Below the pieces are notes generated by a model. The model worked only from the letters and a program-made list of their open reading frames with translations. It made no database searches and was not told where the DNA came from. This document shows, piece after piece, positions 1 through 11,432 of a stretch of DNA of 64,000 nt. The position numbers and the translations under genes are program-made. This DNA comes from Paramyrothecium sp. XJ0827 (Eukaryota; Ascomycota; Sordariomycetes; Hypocreales; Stachybotryaceae), in NCBI GenBank assembly GCA_020881915.1, contig JAJFPB010000002.1, positions 2,232,001 to 2,296,000 on the forward strand, given 5' to 3'. Every line of letters begins with the position of its first letter. Position 1 is the first letter of the stretch.

Positions 1-91
1 CATGGTTTGAATTGCCCTCCGTTTTTAGAGTACATGTCGTTGCCTGCCATGCATTCCTTAAGTTCAAAACCGTAAGATGAAATTTGGTTCG

Positions 92-707
92 TTAAGACGG
101 GGGAGCGCCACGGCCACGGCCGTAACCACCACGGCTAGAAGTATCGTGTCAGCAAATTGATTCCCGGCCCAATGCTCGAACTGGTACTCACAATTGAGGA
201 GCAAACTCGCCCGGAGCACCACCCTCCTTGCCCTCGCCAGCATCGCGCCTGCGGTAGCCGCCCTCGCGCTCGCCACGGTCACCACGGTCGCCGCGGCCAC
301 GGCCGAATGGCCGCCTCTCACGCTCGCCCTCGCCGAGCATTCCACGGGGAGGAGCATGCGATCGCTGCTGCTTGATGTGGGTGGCAGGAACGATCTCGGC
401 GGGGAGGTGAAGCCATTCGCGGAGGTAGTCGAGACCCTCGGGGGTCAGGGTGTAGTAGTAGTATTGCCACGAGAACTGAGTCTTGACATAGCCGCGGGAG
501 GTCAGAGACTGGCAAGCCTTGATGACAAAGAGGTTCTTGGTGTCGATGTCGGGGTGCTTGGGAAGGTTGAAGTCCTTCTGCGCGACGAGTACGCCCTCGC
601 GGAAGAGGTACTGGGAGATTTGGTCAGCGGGCGTGAAATTGCATCTTACGGAGATAGAGCTGTTCTACCTCGTGGATCTTCTTGCGGTCGGCCTTGGGAA
701 TCAACAT
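92..707 (-). CDS. RPS10: 40S ribosomal protein S10 (eS10)
   Basis: Structural protein of the small cytosolic ribosomal subunit, located at the head near the mRNA entry side. Read on the minus strand as three exons, 707-669, 610-192 and 134-92, joined across introns of 58 and 57 nt with GT..AG ends, giving 166 aa. The N-terminus [16 protein letters not shown], followed by [16 protein letters not shown] and the WQYYYYTL stretch, is the S10 plectin-like winged-helix domain. The tail is a Gly/Arg-rich run ([19 protein letters not shown]), as usual for fungal eS10. The first intron after codon 13 is typical of fungal ribosomal protein genes. It is divergent from SDE2, with 337 bp between the start codons. 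Confidence 0.96.
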
Positions 708-1044
708 CGTGGCGGTTGTGCTGCTGGAATCGATGTTGGAGGTGACAGTTTTGCGAAAGGCACGGCTTGCCAGGTCAAGTCTCAAAATGGATAACTTTTG
801 TGGGCGAAACCCTACAAGAAATTCGACCTAGCGAGGTGGGGTGGCTGGCATTTCCGCCCGCTGTGCGTTGTGGCTGACGATCACGTGCTGATAAGATAGC
901 GATATGGCAAGGGTGGCGCAAGGCGCTGGTCTCCGATATCACGATGGGTTCAGGCCTCTGCTTGCCTTCATTGTCTCCTCAGCATCCAGGACGTGTATAA
1001 CTTCGCCAGTGAATCGGCTCTTGCACAAAAATATCACTATCACC
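708..1044. promoter_or_regulatory. Divergent promoter RPS10 / SDE2
   Basis: This 337 bp stretch separates two start codons on opposite strands. It contains a CACGTG E-box at 882-887 and GATA motifs just after it (890-902). No further gene was seen. Confidence 0.5.
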
Positions 1045-1896
1045 ATGGCTTCGAAAACCTTGAACGTGCTCATCTCCAGCTTCGGCGGCCTTGGCCTGCC
1101 CGGCACATTGGTCCTACCTGTCCCATCAGCCACCACGGTATCCGACCTCAGAGAGCAGATCGAAGAGCGCATGCCTACCACCGATTCCAGATTTATACTC
1201 ACCACTCTTTCAAACAAGCAACTGCCCCAAAGATCGGAATCACCTATTTCTAGTCTTTTGTCCTCGGCGACGAGCGAGTTTCTCTCCCTTCGATTGTCTG
1301 TTCCATTATGTGGTGGCAAAGGTGGTTTCGGATCCCAACTGCGAGCGGCTGGTGGTCGCATGTCGTCCCGGAAGAAGAAGACCCAGGACGATCACGGCTC
1401 AAGCCGTAACCTTGATGGACGGCGGCTTCGAACAGTCAACGAGGCAAAGGCGCTGGCGGAGTATCTTGCTATCAAACCGGAGATGGACAAGAAGGAGAAA
1501 GAAAAGCGACGCGAGAGATGGGAGCAGATTGTACAGAGCTCCGAAGCAAAAGAAGCCGAGATCAAGTCGGGAGGCAAAGGCCGACTCGATGGGAAATGGG
1601 TTGAGGATAAGGAAGAGAGCAACGAAAGAACACGCGATGCAGTCCTCGCTGCGATGAAGGCTGGTAACTACAAGGACAACCTGCTCAGCTCATCGCATGA
1701 ATCGCAATCCACGGAGCGAAGCAACAGCCAGTCCGGAAAGGAGGAGGAGGAGGAGGAGGAAAAGTCCAGTTCAAAGGCGTCTACTCCGCCGTCTGAGCAT
1801 GATCAAAAGGACAAAGGCAAAGCGAGGACGTTCTTTGGCTTCGATGAGGATGATGAGTTTATGAGTTCAGATGACGAGGACATCAAGGCTAATTAA
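1045..1896 (+). CDS. SDE2: Sde2-like ubiquitin-fold splicing/telomere silencing factor
   Basis: 283 aa, no intron seen. Residues 1 to about 90 form a ubiquitin-like fold (start [17 protein letters not shown]), ending in the diagnostic [11 protein letters not shown] motif. In the Sde2 family, a deubiquitinase cuts after the first GG to release a Lys-starting C-terminal product that joins the spliceosome. The rest is charged: a basic helical part ([15 protein letters not shown]) and an acidic Ser/Glu-rich tail with seven or eight consecutive Glu. I chose the ATG at 1045 because the fold begins there; an in-frame upstream ATG at 904 would add 47 residues that do not look like the family. The cleavage site is intact, so processing is expected (inference). 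Confidence 0.9.
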   Translation: MASKTLNVLISSFGGLGLPGTLVLPVPSATTVSDLREQIEERMPTTDSRFILTTLSNKQLPQRSESPISSLLSSATSEFLSLRLSVPLCGGKGGFGSQLRAAGGRMSSRKKKTQDDHGSSRNLDGRRLRTVNEAKALAEYLAIKPEMDKKEKEKRRERWEQIVQSSEAKEAEIKSGGKGRLDGKWVEDKEESNERTRDAVLAAMKAGNYKDNLLSSSHESQSTERSNSQSGKEEEEEEEKSSSKASTPPSEHDQKDKGKARTFFGFDEDDEFMSSDDEDIKAN

Positions 1897-2230
1897 TGCC
1901 TGACTTGGGGCGATCATTTGTCGAGGGCACTCGCTTTGGGACATACCGGTTTAATGGTTGGAGTTTGGGTGTGCATTCAAGGAGCGGCTGCATTTGGAGT
2001 TTGTAACAGGAAATAGCAAGATACCAACACTAGTTTTAGCACAGAACTTCCCTGTGACACCTCATTACCGATTTGCAATGCATCTTCAAGGATGTAGATT
2101 ATTGTACTCAATAGCCAGCGGCCTCGACGCAGTTGTCTATTGATATCTGACACTAGTACAGTTGCAGCGTGATTGCTCAACTTCATCTATACACAGGCAC
2201 CACTCCCCTATCATAACCACTATCGTCCAC
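1897..2230. other. Convergent 3' region SDE2 / COX12
   Basis: 334 bp between two facing stop codons. It should hold both 3' untranslated regions. No other feature was seen. Confidence 0.5.
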
Positions 2231-2764
2231 TTAGGCATCCAGCTTCACGGGGAAGTTTCCACCCTCTGCACAAAAGTTAGATACCTCGTCTGGGCAGCAT
2301 CGGACAATGGCTTACCTCGCTGCTCATCCCAACGAGCGGTCCATCCGGAGGGGCACAGTGATCGGTAGGCCAACAGGAACTGTTCGGAGGTCAGTAATTG
2401 TGAGGGAGGCTCATCTGACGGCAATTGGCGCACCTGGCGGCAGGGAGCGAACTCCTCGCCCTTGGCGGTGATGCACTTGTGGTAGTCGACGTAGTTCTGC
2501 CAGCAGTGCTTGGTCTGGTTCACGTTGGGGAAGCGGGCGTCGGTGCCTATTCAGGGCTGGGTTAGCTGGTGAAGGCCCTTGGGTGCCAATTGAGTCGACG
2601 GCGGCGGTGCATTCGATCACAAGCATCATAGGAAATGCTTACCAGCTAGCGAAAGGGTTAGCCTCGGGTGTGCATCAGACCATTTTTCAGAGAGGGATTA
2701 TCCACGTACCAGTCACAAACTTGAAGGGCTTGGTGACGAGCTCCTCACCGTTTTCCTCAGACAT
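2231..2764 (-). CDS. COX12: Cytochrome c oxidase subunit VIb
   Basis: Nuclear-encoded subunit of respiratory complex IV on the intermembrane-space side of the inner membrane. Four exons on the minus strand (2764-2710, 2546-2434, 2379-2316, 2265-2231) give 88 aa. The twin Cys pattern of the CHCH fold is visible: HCWQNYVDYHKC and, further on, APCRQ and SLCPSGW; it is oxidised by the Mia40 relay in this family. The first intron is the longest (163 nt); the others are about 50 nt. There is no N-terminal presequence, as expected for this family. It is divergent from a second small mitochondrial protein gene, with CCAAT boxes between them. Confidence 0.95.
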
Positions 2765-3085
2765 GGTGAATCGATTGGCGCGACGGCGGATTGGTTTTCG
2801 GGGGTTTGCAGGTGCGAGATGGAGCTCGGAGGGTGGTTTTGCTGAACGTGATGCGTCGACGTTTGTCGGGTCGAATAAGGTGGTCCGATTCTGGGTAGCG
2901 GGATGTGTGCCTCAGGCTGCACAAGCCAATGGCACGCCCACATGGGTGGGCCGAGCTGCAACATCAGATACCTCAACCGCTCGGCTTTGGCTCTACCGCA
3001 GTTACCTCTTCAACCACAATTGGCGACAATTTCGCATTGCACAACCAACGCTGGACGTCTTGCTAGCACCTCTCCACTCATCAAA
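2765..3085. promoter_or_regulatory. Divergent promoter with two CCAAT boxes
   Basis: This 321 bp stretch lies between the start codons of COX12 and the B12D-like gene. CCAAT occurs at 2926-2930 on the + strand, and ATTGG (CCAAT on the - strand) at 3019-3023. The fungal HAP complex binds CCAAT and controls respiratory genes (family knowledge); joint control of the pair is inference. Confidence 0.45.
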
Positions 3086-3564
3086 ATGCGTGCCACCGCT
3101 GCCCTCCGGATGTTCCGCCAGACCCCTCGCATGATGCGACCGGTTCCCGTAAGTGCCAGGTGACTCTGGTCGCTGGTGTCGTGACGAAGCTAATTTATTG
3201 TGCTCTGCAGAAGGAAGACCAGGCTGGTATGTAATGCGACACTGTCAATTGGCTTCTCCATCGAGACGTGGAGCTACCGCGGCAATCCTGCTACCTCAGG
3301 AGCTCCGAACATGCCTAATTTCTTGCCAGGTCACACCATCTCCCAGCGTCTTCGCAAGCTCAAGGATATCCCTCCTGAGCTGGTCCCCCTCGGTAACGCT
3401 ACCTTCGATGCAAAACACGTCTTCCCGGGTCTAATAGTTTCGCAGCTGCCGTCGTCGGCTTCGCCGTCGTCCTCGCCGGCTATGCCAGTGTCCGCAAGTT
3501 TGTCGTCGACAAGAACCTTCGCCTCTCCCGCACTGGTCCTGCCGGCCGTGCGGACCACCACTAA
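3086..3564 (+). CDS. Small mitochondrial membrane protein, B12D/NDUFA4-like
   Basis: Four exons (3086-3148, 3211-3226, 3330-3392, 3446-3564) give 86 aa; one exon is only 16 nt. The N-terminus MRATAALRMFRQTPRMMRP is Arg-rich and lacks acidic residues, like a mitochondrial presequence. After ELVPLAAVVGFAVVLAGY, a single membrane segment, comes a short tail VDKNLRLSRTG. A PLV...hydrophobic segment followed by D/N-x-x-R-x-S-R resembles the B12D / NDUFA4 (MLRQ) family of complex I/IV-associated subunits. The assignment rests on this short pattern only; other small inner-membrane proteins remain possible. All splice sites are GT..AG and the phases agree. Confidence 0.6.
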
Positions 3565-3786
3565 ACCTATCGAGATACGCTGGGAGGGAATGGTGAAAGC
3601 TGCAAAGCTGTGGAAGAAAACCAATGTACATGAGGGGGAAGAGGCAGAATACCGAATAGAGGCCTCAACTGAAACCATCCATTGCTCAACTCTTCTCCCA
3701 TGTCTATCATACAGTAATCTTGAATTTTTTTAGTCCTATCTCAGAACGCCGTCGCTATACAATGCATGCAAACAAAGCAAACCTTC

Positions 3787-4289
3787 TCACTGCGGCTTAG
3801 GACCTGCCACATCCAAACCCTCTAATCCTTGCATAGGATCCGGTGCGCCATCCTGAGCTGCGCTGGCAGAAGCTGCCAATACGTCCTGATCTTCGGCGGC
3901 ATGTTTGGCCAACCAGCCTTCCTGTCCAGGCGTCAGTAAGAGATTTTCATAAAGGGCGCAATTCTTACCTGTTCCCAAATAGCTTTCTTGCTTCCCAATC
4001 CTTCATCGGCACTCTTGGGGGCCTTTGCTTGTGAGACCTTGATCACTCTACCAAAGAGCTCAGACTGGTCCATGTTGTCGATTGCTTCCTTTGCATCTGA
4101 GACATCCTCATACTCTACGTAGGCAAATCCGCGGTGAGATTCCGTCGAGTTTGGCGCATCTGGTTTCGGGAGTTGCACCTCGACGATGTCCCCAAAGGGA
4201 ATGAAGGCATCGTGAATGTGGTTGCTTGTGACGATTGGAGCAAGTCCGCCGACGTAGACAGTGGCCTTCCACCGTGCAGCATCGGACAT
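3787..4289 (-). CDS. Single-RRM protein resembling the RRM of cyclophilin E (Cyp33)
   Basis: Two exons (4289-3969 and 3921-3787) give 151 aa. Residues about 8-90 are one RNA-recognition motif: RNP2 is VYVGGL and RNP1 is HRGFAYVEY. The region AFIPFGDIVEVQLP ... AIDNMDQSELFGRVIKV closely follows the RRM of PPIE/Cyp33. No cyclophilin domain follows; the protein ends after a helical stretch (AIWEQEGWLAKHAAEDQ) and a short acidic tail. Nuclear RNA binding is inferred. It is divergent from SEC31, with 519 bp between start codons. Confidence 0.85.
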
Positions 4290-4808
4290 CGTGGAGGGTC
4301 AGGAAAATATGCCAGGTGAATTCTAGGCAGGATAGCGGCCGAGAAGTTATTTCTAATATCTGTCGCTTGAAATAAGGCACATCCGTAACCTATTGAGATC
4401 TCTGGACGTCGCGAACGCCTACAAAGTCACTGCGCTGCGCTTGTAAGAGCTAGACCGTTGTCGTGAGTCACGTGACCTGACCTAGCATGCCACATGCCCC
4501 AGAGAGCTTGGCCGCTAAGCACAGACTCGCTCCCCCTGGGCGTGGCTGTTACTTTGGCTAGGAGCTCAGGAGTCTGGGAAGTGGGCTGCAATCTGGCATC
4601 ATACCTCAACCCAAACTCGCCTACGCCGGCTTAGCATAGCATCTTCCCTGCCACCTTGGATGCTTTTCTGCTGGCAGAATTACTGACTCCTTTACTCGTT
4701 GGATTGGAGTCCAGCCAATGCATTTGATTGCATACTAGGAACAGCTCCAATCTCCAGCCTTTCCATCATCACTTCCCATCTGGTCCCGTTCAAGTCGCCC
4801 CCGCCAAC
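4290..4808. promoter_or_regulatory. Divergent promoter RRM gene / SEC31 with palindromic E-box
   Basis: A perfect 10-bp palindrome GTCACGTGAC, a CACGTG E-box, lies at 4467-4476. Factors of the bHLH or bZIP type bind such sites. Nothing else was seen. Confidence 0.45.
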
Positions 4809-7800
4809 ATGGTGCGCCTACGAGAGATTCCACGAACGGCCACCTTTGCCTGGTTTCCAGGCGCCGGAAATCCTCTCGTGGTGACAGGCACCCGGGCCGG
4901 AGCAGTTGACGCTGACTTTTCCGATGAGAGCAAGCTCGAGCTTTGGGACTTGTTGCTCGACAACCAACAGCAAGGACTAGAGCTTCAACCCATTGCCACT
5001 GTACCGACCGAGTCAAGGTGCGACGACTGCTAGTAAACACAGTTCTTGTTCGTTAACTAACGATTTCGCAGGTTTTACGACCTCGCTTGGAGCCCAGCTG
5101 ACGCAGATCACCCAAATGGTATCATCGCCGGAGCTTTGGAGAATGGCTCCCTCGTCCTGTGGGACGCGGCGAAGCTGGAAGCCGGCGCTTCTGACGCGTT
5201 GATCTCGACGACTACGAAACATACCGGCGCAATCAAGGCGTTGCAATTCAATCCCTTGAAGCCTCAGATCCTAGCCAGTGCCGGTGCGAAGGGCGAGCTT
5301 TTTATCTACGATGTGAACGATATCGAGAACCCGTTCAGGTTGGGCAACGCCGCAGCTCGCGCAGATGATATTGAATGCTTGGCATGGAACCGCAAGGTTT
5401 CGCACATTCTGGCCACTGGTGGAACGGGGGGTTTCGTCACCGTTTGGGATCTGAAGACTAAGAAGGCATCATTGACCCTCAACAACAACCGCAAGTCTGT
5501 CAGTGCTATCGCATGGGATCCTGAAGTTTCGACCAAGTTACTTACCGCCACCCCGGACGACAACTCGCCTCTCATCTTCCTCTGGAACCTCCGGAACCCC
5601 CAAGCGCCGGAGAAGACACTCCAGGGCCATGAGCAAGGAATTCTGTCTCTTTCCTGGTGCCCCCAGGATAGCGAGCTTCTCCTCTCATCCGGAAAGGATA
5701 ATAAGTGTGTTGTTTGGAACCCGGTCACTGGGGAGCGCTCCGGAGAACTTCCTGAGATGACGAACTGGACCTTCTTGACACGTTTCAACCCCCACAACCC
5801 GAGCCTTTCGGCCACGGCCAGCTTTGACGGCAAGATCACTATCCAAACCCTTCAAAACACGAACCCCGATACTTCCCAGACACAAGCTGCAAAGAATCTG
5901 GATGACGAAGAGTTCTTCAGAGCAGCGCAAACCCAACCTCAAGGAGCTTCGTGGTCCCTGGCTAAAGCACCCAAGTGGCTTGAGCGGCCTATTGGTGCCT
6001 CTTTTGGCTTTGGAGGCAAAATTGTTGTCTTCAGGGCCGCCCCGAGCCAGGAGGGTCAGAAGAGGACATCTCAGATTGTCATCTCCCAATTCTCTGCGGA
6101 TTCCGAGGTCACCTCCGCCAGTGAGAAGTTCCAAAGTGCGCTCGCGTCTGGTGATGTCTCTGCAATTTGTGAGGAGCGAATAGAACAAGCCAAGACCGAA
6201 GAGGAGAAGGCAGACTGGAAGGTCATGGAGAGCTTGGTAGCGGAGAACACACGGGAGAAGATTGTTGAATATCTGGGCTTGAAGGAGGAGCCCGTCACCA
6301 ACGGCGAGACAAAGGAAGTTTCTGAAACTGAAGAGCCAGCGACCACCGAAGAGAAGGCGGTAGAGAAAGAGAAGGGCGTCTCAGACTTCTTTGGAGGCGG
6401 CGATGGTGACGGCGACGGCGAAGATTTTCTTTCCAACCTTGCCGCAACCAAGGGAGCCAAAACAGAGAACCCATTCCATCTTTTCAGCGACAGCGACACT
6501 TCCGTTGAGAAGAACGTTACGAAGGCTTTGTTATTGGGAGATTTCGCCAAGGCAACCGATATTTGCCTGAAGGAAGGTCGCATTGCGGACGCTTTTCTCA
6601 TCGCCAATTGCGGCGGCCAGGAGCTTGTGGACAAGGTACAGTCCGCCTACATCGCTCAGAAGAGCGGCATGCCAAGCTACATTCGCCTGCTGGGCTCGGT
6701 CATTGCGAAGAACCTCTGGGATGTGGTGTACAATGCGGATTTGGAAAGCTGGAAGGAAACGATGGGTGTCATCTGTACCTTTTCCGATCCTGTCGAGTTC
6801 CCGGACCTTTGCGAGGCACTCGGTGACCGTATCAACGAACAAGGGTCGCGGAAAGATGCTTCTTTCTGCTACTTGGTAGGCTCCAAACTAGAAAAGGTTG
6901 TTGCTATCTGGGCCGCGGAGCTCGAGGAGGCAGAACAATCAGGCATAAAGCAGTCATCCGACGATTCAACCTTTTCTGTGCACGCCCGGTCGTTGCAAGA
7001 TTTCATCGAAAAGGTCACTGTCTTCCGGCACGTTACCAAGTTCCAGGATAGCGAGAAGGATCTCCAGTCTGGCTGGAAGCTGGCCACGCTGTACGACAAG
7101 TATACAGAATACGCAGACATCCTTGCCGGGCAGGGCCAGCTGAACGTGGCCCAGCAATACTTGGATCTCCTCCCTGCCAACTACCCTGCGGCAGAGATTG
7201 CCAGAAACCGTGTCAAGTTGGCGACGCAAAGGAGTGCTCCCAAGACGACGGCGGCAACGGCGGCCAGGCAGACAATCCCAACCAACCGTGTGCCAAGCAG
7301 GACGCAGCCTACGCAGCCTCTTCCGGGCTACCAACCTCCTCAACCCGCGCCTGTTGTGCCAACGCCCAGCCCTTATGGCGGCTTCAACCAGACGCCTAAC
7401 CCACCCCTTCCACAGCAGTACGCGCCGCCCACGAACCCGTATCAGCCCGCTCAGGGCTACCAGCCAACCCATGGCTACCAACCACCTGCTCAGCCAAACT
7501 ATGCTGGAGCGACGATCCCGCCACCACCTACGGCCGGGCCTCCAAGAGCTGGAACGCCATCCATGCTACCCGCAGCCAAGGTCAAGAACATGGACAACTG
7601 GAACGATGTTCCCCTGGTTAACAAAGCCCCGCCTCGCAAGTCCACACCCAGCGTAGCACCCATCACTTCACCCTTCCCCGGACAGCCGCAGGGTTCCTCC
7701 GTTCCACCTCCGCCAACTGGTTTCGGAGTTGGTACCGGGTCAACTCCTCCTCCGCCACCCAAGGGAGCTGCTCCCCCTCGTATGCAGTCGCCTTTGGCTT

Positions 7801-8721
7801 CTCCTCCACAGGGTCCCCCTCAAGGCCCGCCGCAGGCATTTGGCGGACCTCCTCGGCCACCCTCCACTGCGGCCAGCCACTACGCGCCCCCACCTCCACA
7901 GCCGGGAGCTACTCCCTCAGCACTACCAGGTGTTGTACCACGAACAGCCTCACCCTATAACGCCCCTCCGGCAGGTGCTCCGCCTTCCAACCGATACACT
8001 CCTGTCCCGACGCCCCAACTTCAGAATCAGCCTCCTGCTTCATCAATGCCACCCCCGGGTAGCAGACCACCTGCGGCTAACTTGTATGGGGCACCACCAC
8101 AGCAAGCGACACCGCACCAGTATGCTCCCTCGCCGTACGCACCCCAAGCCTCTGCATCTTCACATGCTCCTCCACAAGGGCCACCACAAGGTCCGCCGCA
8201 AGGGCTTCCCACGGGCCCCCCGCCAATGGGTCGGCCGGGCCCTCCGCCAACTGCACCCCCGCAGGCTACTCCTCCTCCCGCGGCGGTTCCCGCAGCGCCA
8301 CCCAGGGCCAAGCATCCTCCCGGTGATCGATCACACATCCCGGCCAATGCTCAGCAACTGGTTGCTATCCTCGACCAGGATATGCAACGCGTTGCTTCCA
8401 AGGCCCCAGCCACATTTGCTCCTCAGGTGAAAGATACGCAGAAACGCCTAGGTCTGCTCTTCGATCATCTGAACAACGAGGAACTGGTCCAGCCTGCCAC
8501 AATCGACCAGCTGACTCAGCTCGCGGGTGCACTCCAAGCGAGGGACTATGCTACGGCACAGAGACTGCAGGTAGAGATTCAGCGCGACCGGACTGAGGAG
8601 TGTGGCAACTGGATGGTAAGCGTCTCCTATGACTTCTTTCTCTTCTTCATAAGAACAGGAACTAACTAAAGTACAGGTTGGTGTGAAGCGTCTCATTAGC
8701 ATGAGCAAGGCTACCCCCTAA
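4809..8721 (+). CDS. SEC31: COPII outer-coat protein Sec31
   Basis: With Sec13 it forms the outer cage of COPII vesicles leaving the endoplasmic reticulum. Three exons (4809-5017, 5072-8615, 8677-8721) give 1265 aa, the usual size. The start [15 protein letters not shown] is the family's. Residues 1 to about 330 are WD40 blades (for example [33 protein letters not shown]). An acidic linker follows, then the helical ancestral coatomer element at about 540-760. Residues about 810-1150 are Pro-rich with [10 protein letters not shown] runs, the segment that contacts Sar1/Sec23 in this family. A conserved helical C-terminus follows. The last exon adds only 14 residues plus the stop. Confidence 0.97.
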
Positions 8722-9614
8722 CTCAGGCGGACTCGGACCGCTTGCGAATGCGAGGCAGCGACCATGGCCACGACAAGACTATGATGATAGAAGTAGAGGA
8801 AGGTTAGAGGCATGAATGGGCCCCAAAAGGAGGCGGTCAGGTCATAGTCAGTTTGTGAAGAGAGTGAAGATGCAGCTTTAGACTAGTAAAGTACATGATG
8901 AACAGCCGACTATCAAGTTCTGGAGCCCCAGTTTGGTAGACGCCTTCGCACATTGCCTTTCAGCTGGTGGCTTGGCTAACTATGCCATGATGCTAAGTGG
9001 TAGGAGGCGCCAAATCGTTTTGCTTAGGATTAAGCTTCTGGCAAGTATCGCATCCGGCGCTAGGCACGGCAAAGTTACCCGAGAGCGAGACTTTCCACAC
9101 CATTCCACCGTTTGTCGGGGTTCGCGAAATGCGAGTGTATTTTTAAACCCACGACCATCATAAGCATCATGGTAAACAATCAAGTGTTGCTCGGCGAAAT
9201 CCGGCCTCACTTCATCAAAAAAAGAGGTAATTCGTTCTCCTGGGCTCTAGCGCAGAACCCTAACATGCACACAGGCTCCAGGCTATCACGATCGGGTAAT
9301 CGGAGTGTATGAAACACATGGCGTGATGGGTCGCAACATGGGATGACAACCGTCCGCGGCGCAGCCCTGATGATGAGGCCGCGCTTTGGGCCTGTGAATT
9401 CCTCACGGCTGGATAGTCTTGCCGGACAACCGGTTCGTCTCCTGGCCGGTCACAACTGGCGCCCTTATAATGTGGTCGTGCGGCCCCCCCTCTCAATGCG
9501 ATGCCTTGATGTGTTTGGTGCGCCATCCGCAGTTCAGCTACTCATTCAGACTTTTCGATATTCTGTCCGTCTCTGCTACACTTGTAATAAGAAAATCACC
9601 GTCGTCCGATAAGC
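8722..9614. other. Intergenic, SEC31 3' region and promoter of LsdA-like gene
   Basis: 893 bp. I see no convincing gene; the short open frames here lack a family resemblance. The stretch 9478-9610 directly upstream of the next start should hold its promoter and leader. Confidence 0.4.
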
Positions 9615-10792
9615 ATGGGTCTGCTAAAGGTGTTCGCTGCGGCGACCTTTGCGTTTGCGTGCGTTGTGTCGAGCCGCAACATCCCCCGGTCTTTCGGGAT
9701 CCCTTCCAACGATGGGTTTCCCGCACCGGATGAGCAGCAAGCTTTGGACATTGCAAACCAGGCGGGCGGCTTTCCGCCAAACTCGCCGCTACCAACGTCT
9801 CTGCCTGCTGATAGCACCACTGCCTTCCAGCTCATTACCGCGAACGAGCTCTTTGAGACGGCGTTCTTCTCCTCCGTCCTGAACAACATCACCACTGGTG
9901 TCCAGGGCTATGAGGGTGATAATCAAATCGTCGAAATACTCAATACTGTCCTCGCTGTAAGTCTCCGTATCTCGACACTGTGCCTAGAATTTGGCGGATG
10001 GCTCGCAGAACATGATGGCTGACGATGACTGTGCGATAGCAAGAGCAAACTCATGCATTGGCCGCGCGCGCAGTGCTGGCCACCGCAAATGCGTTTGTCC
10101 CCGAGCCGTGCCAGTACCAGGTGCCGGTAACGACATTGAAGGACGCCATCTTCCTCGCCGAGACCTTGACGGCCGCCGTCCTCGGGGCCTTGCAGGGTGC
10201 CAACGTGATCCTAGCCAAGGACGGCGTCACACCGCTGGTCCAGGTCATCTCTTCGGTGATCGGACAGGAAGGCGAGCAGAACGGCTTCTACCGCTACAAG
10301 CTTGATCGCGTCCCCTCCGAGTCGCCCTTCCTGACCTACGTACCGGCTCCCTTCGCCTGGTCTGCACTGCAGACTCTGACCGTGCCGGGCTCTTGCCCAT
10401 ACCCGTTGACCGAGGTCGCCTTGCCCGTCTTCAGCCCACTGTCGGCCAACGGCGGGCCCATTGCACTCCTCGAGCCCAAGGACCAGACGATCCGCTTCTC
10501 GGCGGACTTGAGCGGTTCCGAACCGGCCAAGGCGTACATTGGCGGTGACGGCAAGGGCCTATTTGCGACCTACACGACCGGCCAACTCATCCCGATTTCC
10601 GAACCCGTTGAGAACGTGTCCTGGGACGGGAACGTCATTAGCTTTGACGCCCCGTTCAAGTACACTGCCCATGTTATACAGGGCTTCAGCCACGCGGCTC
10701 TCACAACGGCGAACGGGTTCGCCACAGGCGACGACGTCGTGGGTGCCACGCTTGCTGCGCCAGCACTGCTTCAGGTCGCAAAGGCTCTATGA
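9615..10792 (+). CDS. Secreted ferritin-like protein, late sexual development (LsdA) type
   Basis: Two exons (9615-9956, 10040-10792) give 364 aa. The first 20 or so residues (MGLLKVFAAATFAFACVVSS) are a signal peptide. After a Pro-rich linker, residues about 75-165 look like a ferritin-like helical bundle: NELFETAFFSSVLNNIT, then EQTHALAARAVL right after the splice junction, with the Glu and His positions that such bundles use. The C-terminal half is rich in Gly and Pro with FSPLSANGG and no membrane anchor. This layout matches fungal LsdA-type proteins, known from Aspergillus as abundant late in sexual development; function is unproven. Metal binding is inference. Confidence 0.75.
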
Positions 10793-11432
10793 GCAGCGCC
10801 ATGGCTAGTGCTGTGTGGTTATTTAGTTAATGTATAATCATGGACCCCTGGGCGGCAATATCCAAATTGGGTGTCGTTTGCCGCAGCCGAGAAGCGCAGC
10901 TTGGAAGGGGCTCGTTGACTCTTGTTATTACTTGGGGGGTGTTGTTTGGTTGAGGCCGTTCAGCAGAGGTGCGGAATAGTTGAACGACCTGTACTTTGTA
11001 ATGTTTCAATGATGGTCAATGGCTCTAGAAGATACAGGATGGATCTAGTTGCACAAACCCTTCAAAACCCGAGCAGATTAAAAAATCAACAGTGTTTTCC
11101 AAGAATTATCATAAAGAGACATATAAGGCAAAAAAACAGAATATCTGTGCCCATTATCTTGTTCCCAGCTTCGATATCTTGTAAAAGGGAGAGAAGATGA
11201 TATAGGGTAGTGCGACATCCCAGGGTGGTGGCAGAACCAATGACGAAAAGGAACAGGCGCCCCCCAAAAGTGACGTTGGAAAGCACCAGGGTTGTGCGGC
11301 CAGATGGCATAGCATTAGCAGAGCCCCACGTGAGAGAGCCCCCGAGCTCTTTCAACCTCATCGGCCGCAACAGGGCGTCACGATCTTGATACCTTCTGCA
11401 GAGGAACTGCTTCCAGACCCCTGCCTAACAAG
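10793..11432. other. Intergenic, promoter of GET2
   Basis: 640 bp without a gene. A CACGTG E-box is at 11327-11332, about 100 bp before the GET2 start. An AT-rich stretch at 11080-11180 probably belongs to the 3' region of the preceding gene. Confidence 0.4.

Noticed and set aside
904..1044. In-frame upstream ATG for SDE2
   Set aside because: The extra 47 residues lie before the ubiquitin fold and overlap the divergent promoter; the ATG at 1045 matches the family start.
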